A stretch of DNA of 64,000 bases from Crocodylus rhombifer (lineage: Eukaryota; Chordata; Crocodylia; Crocodylidae), in the NCBI GenBank assembly GCA_038503035.1, contig JAVSML010000040.1:310001-374000 (forward strand), read 5' to 3'. A program made the position numbers and the translations under genes. This document shows positions 61,159-64,000 of this stretch, in pieces (the stretch's first letter is position 1; each line of letters starts with the position of its first letter). Below the pieces are notes generated by a model. It made no database searches. It saw nothing but the letters and a program-made list of their open reading frames with translations, and was not told the DNA's origin.

Positions 61159-61430
61159 TAGGTACAGACGTTTAAGAAGCCCAAGGTGGAATTGATGTAA
61201 TTTAGGCGGTTTTCTGTAAGCAGTGTAGTTTAGATCGCTACAGACAGAACACACGTTTGCCCTTTGGTGGAGGGAGGGCAAATCTTGGACTGGGTTCTGC
61301 CATTTCTAAACAAATCTGTGTGTTCTGTTATGGGTATAAACTGGTTTTGTGTGCTGAACTTTCGTTCTGGTAGGGATATAGACCAATTCTGATCACTTAC
61401 AGTAGTAAAAGTATAATGTCTGTATCTGGC
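61159..61430. repeat. AAACCAGTTT-related MITE, copy 3 (decayed)
   Basis: The left end TAGGTACAGACGTTTAAGAA pairs inversely with the right end (AGTATAATGTCTGTATCTGG). The interior TGTGTTCTGTTATGGGTATA aligns with TCTGTTCTGTTATGGGTTTA of copy 2. No target duplication found. Confidence 0.55.
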
Positions 61431-63694
61431 CAGAGTGAGGGGGTGTGTCTGTTTTTTGTTGGCAGGGACATTACAGCCAATTGGCTTTGCATGCTTGTTT
61501 TCATTGGTTTGAATATTTGAGATGCTTGTTCTTTGTGAGTGCCCCAGTCTCCCTCCTGTAGTTATCATATAGGATGCTGTAAGTCTGACTATTTTTCTGT
61601 TTCTTGTGTCAGGAGGAATTTTGGAAGAGGCCTGGTGTTTTTCTTCCTTTTTCATAACAGCAAGTGGGCACAACTGGGTTAATGGTGTAGGACTCAGAAA
61701 CTTGATATCTACTAGTTTATAAAAATACTTGTCTCATGCCAACCAGTGACAAAGCAGATAAAGCCAAAGTGCCATCTCCCAGAAGAATGGGAGAAAAAAG
61801 ATTTCACTGATAGGACTTAGGTGTATGAAAGAAGAGGAAAAGTTGAACCCCTTCCAGACTGGGATTTCCCTCTGGGTACATGCTATTCCCCTTGAGAAAG
61901 GGAGCATGGGAGAATTAAAAAACTGAGTTGAATGTGTGGATATGCTGAAGAGCAATATAACCTGGAAATGATAGGTTATCCAATAGGAGTCCTGTAACAT
62001 TCACACTGGACCTGTATGAAAAAAGATTGATGCAATAACTTATCAAAGTTGTGGCCAGCTACTAAGAAACTCATCTCTGTGTCTGTCTAAAATCACCTGT
62101 GAGTTGGGAAGGTTAACACAGAATTTAGCCCCATGTTGTTTTAACATCTCATAAACACTATGCATTGATGGGCAGGTTTCACCTCTCAGATACACTCACC
62201 TTAGCCACCCTTTTATTCTCTTCAAATATTTTAAGCTTCCCCATCATATATAAGGTTTCTCTCTCTCAACTGTTTCTAATTGGAATTGCAATCAGTTACA
62301 ATGCACTTTACAGGAAATGTATAGAATGGGTATAATTAAAGAAGTTCCTGGGTACATACATGCTGTAATGATAAGTCTTTGGCCTAAGTCTAATATAGTC
62401 TTAAAATATAATATAAATATAGGATTGCTATGGACAGAGCTTGGGGGAAAGAATCTAATCACTATAAAAGAATAAAAGGAGATAATGTGACAGTGTATTT
62501 TGTATTATGTTACTTCAAATTGTCACTCTTTTATTAGTAAATTAGTGCACAGTAAAGTGTTATTAGACCTGATGAAATAATCTGTTGCAAGTAAGATGTG
62601 CTGTAATTTGTACAAATCGTTGTCCCTTCTTATTTTTATCATCTGCATCTATTGCCTTAACCAGAATTATTTTCAGGTTTTAGAATACTGGGTAAACCAG
62701 TGAAGTAAGCCTTTAACCTTTCAGGAATTAAGGCAATTCTGAACTTCAGATTGTGCTACAAGGATTCAAGGGTGACAGTCCCCTTTTCTGTCACCAGCAG
62801 TATTGCTCTATGGCTTTCTTTTTTTCCATGTCATAAATTGCAGTAAGATATCATCACTCATAGCAGCCACTGTGCTCTCTGTATAGTAGATGTGTTATCC
62901 TTCTCCTTAAGTCCTTTTGGTATGATAGAAGGCAAACTATTACATGAGGTAGTGACTAAATAATTAAGAAATAGCCAGCATTGCTAGAAGGCTTGAAAAT
63001 AAGGTTCTCATTTTAAAATATTGCCCAAGACAAAAAAGGGGAAAATACTCCCAAGATCAAAAAATCCTAAACAAATTATAGACTTGCAGTGAAAATGTCA
63101 CTGCCATTATTATATTTTTGTTCCACATATTCTGGTTTTGCAATAACTTTGTCAGCCAGAATAAATCTCAGGTCAGCACCAAGAACTTTTTCCACTGATG
63201 ATCTAAGACCCATTAATAATATGCAATCAAATTCGTGCAGCCTTTATGTGTGTGTGTGTGTGTGTGTGTATTCTTACACAGTTGGGACCTAAATTTCAAC
63301 AACCACCAATTTATATTAGCTCTTGAATTACTAATGGCCCAACTTGGTGTTCTGGAAAATTCTGCTTAATTGCTTTATATGCCTCTGCTCTCTAGCTGTC
63401 TGCAATCTCTCTCCAGCTCACTTGACCATGCTATGTTGAATAACTAGAGTGTTAGCAGAATTTTTTCCTAATATTATTCAGCTGATGAGGCCCAAAGCCA
63501 TATAACTTAGGGTTTCCAGGTAGCTGGAATGGAGTTATAATCATACAATGCACTTGAATGGTTACAGTTTATAAAAATAATAGCAGCATAAATAGCATCA
63601 CTTATAATTAATTTCACTGACGTTATTTCAGCTAATATAATGGAATTCAGAAATGCCTGAAGCAACATCTTTGCTGATCTGTGTTTTTTTCCAG
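61431..63694. other. No earlier exon recognised; intron of the plus-strand gene ending at 63928
   Basis: If 63695-63928 is a gene end, this stretch is intronic. A TG microsatellite lies at 63247-63269. No further exon could be recognised. Confidence 0.4.
63247..63269 (+). repeat. TG microsatellite
   Basis: An uninterrupted TG run of about eleven units. Confidence 0.9.
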
Positions 63695-63762
63695 TTCACC
63701 ACCAATATCCCCTTCTCAACATTCCTGTTCCTTATATCTTCTTTTGTCTTGAAGCTCTCAAG
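63695..63762 (+). CDS. Candidate penultimate coding exon (membrane segment)
   Basis: A 68-nt exon lies between a strong acceptor (GTGTTTTTTTCCAG) and a donor AAG/GTAATA. In the first frame it starts at a codon boundary (phase 0) and encodes FTTNIPFSTFLFLISS followed by FVLKLS, a probable transmembrane helix. It ends with two bases that, joined to the first base of the exon at 63865, form AGA (Arg), keeping the reading frame open to that exon's stop. A second frame is also open here but would stop two codons into the next exon. I do not recognise the protein. Earlier exons should lie to the left. Confidence 0.6.
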
Positions 63763-63864
63763 GTAATACTATGAGGCATACCTTAGATGGCTAGAGAAAA
63801 TTTCCTTGTTAATTATTTCCCTTCTGATGTTCAGCCCTTTTGTGCTTTTTTTTTTCATTTGCAG

Positions 63865-63928
63865 AAAGGATAAGGGTAAAAAGGCCAAGAAAAAGGAAGC
63901 ACCAAGTGAAGATGTTACAAAAGCCTAA
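63865..63928 (+). CDS. Candidate last coding exon (lysine-rich cytosolic tail)
   Basis: Preceded by an excellent acceptor (a long T tract then CATTTGCAG at 63856-63864). After one base completing the Arg codon, it encodes a 20-residue tail, beginning KDKGKKAKKKEAPSED and ending VTKA, followed by TAA at 63926-63928. Joined to the membrane helix of 63695-63762 over a 102-bp intron, this is the end of a single-pass or multi-pass membrane protein with a short basic C-terminus, a shape common in endoplasmic reticulum membrane proteins; topology and location are inferred. The 3' UTR continues past the window edge. Gene identity unknown. Confidence 0.62.
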
Positions 63929-64000
63929 GTGTATAGAAGAAATGGGAGAGAAAAAGACTATAACAGAGTCTCTATTTTGGTTCAGCCTATAGAGCTGTTC

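Noticed and set aside
60918..61175. Exon-like frame after a pyrimidine tract
   Set aside because: No donor site, and the frame ends within a MITE terminus; peptide composition is not protein-like.

Overview
This window reads as vertebrate, and most likely reptilian (crocodilian-like), nuclear DNA that is almost entirely non-coding. The evidence is five CR1 LINE copies plus one older CR1 carrying ORF1 and endonuclease remnants, many hAT transposons with 8-bp target duplications, a MIR SINE, microsatellites, AT-rich single-copy DNA and intron-style splice signals. There are no operons, ribosome binding sites, CRISPR arrays or prokaryotic gene structures. The taxon is inferred from repeat content alone.

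Layout. 1-9.2 kb: the end of a hAT foldback element, single-copy DNA, an AAACCAGTTT-type MITE, one hAT and one GC-rich MITE. 8.8-12.9 kb: a short CR1 tail, a complete hAT (9203-9896) and a long inactive minus-strand CR1 (10004-12945). 13-19 kb: quiet AT-rich DNA with microsatellites and the first of three short retro-copies of one family. 19.2-26.1 kb: a nested block, with a solo-LTR-like insertion inside a hAT foldback element, a CR1 inside another hAT element, then a further CR1. 26-37 kb: mostly single-copy DNA with a long-TIR MITE, a CR1 tail and a Charlie-type hAT. 37.5-40.9 kb (minus strand): a convincing terminal coding exon, plus an upstream exon-like frame whose splice donor is interrupted by a retro-copy. 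42-48 kb: a foldback hAT and the old CR1. 48-63.6 kb: mostly quiet DNA with a perfect 23-bp hairpin, a third retro-copy, a MIR, a small hAT, a decayed non-CR1 LINE 3' end and a 215-codon open frame. 63.7-63.93 kb (plus strand): the last two coding exons of another gene, encoding a hydrophobic segment and a lysine-rich tail.

Genes. Only two host coding signals are well supported: a minus-strand final exon at 37544-37744 and a plus-strand exon pair at 63695-63762 and 63865-63928. I recognise neither protein. The plus-strand gene's earlier exons should lie to the left and the minus-strand gene's to the right, so the two transcription units may overlap on opposite strands. The most informative structures are the datable nestings, and a family of short elements with a fixed 3' end, variable 5' ends and 11-14-bp target duplications (one copy with an inverted 5' extension) that fits the tail of a Penelope-like or similar retroelement.
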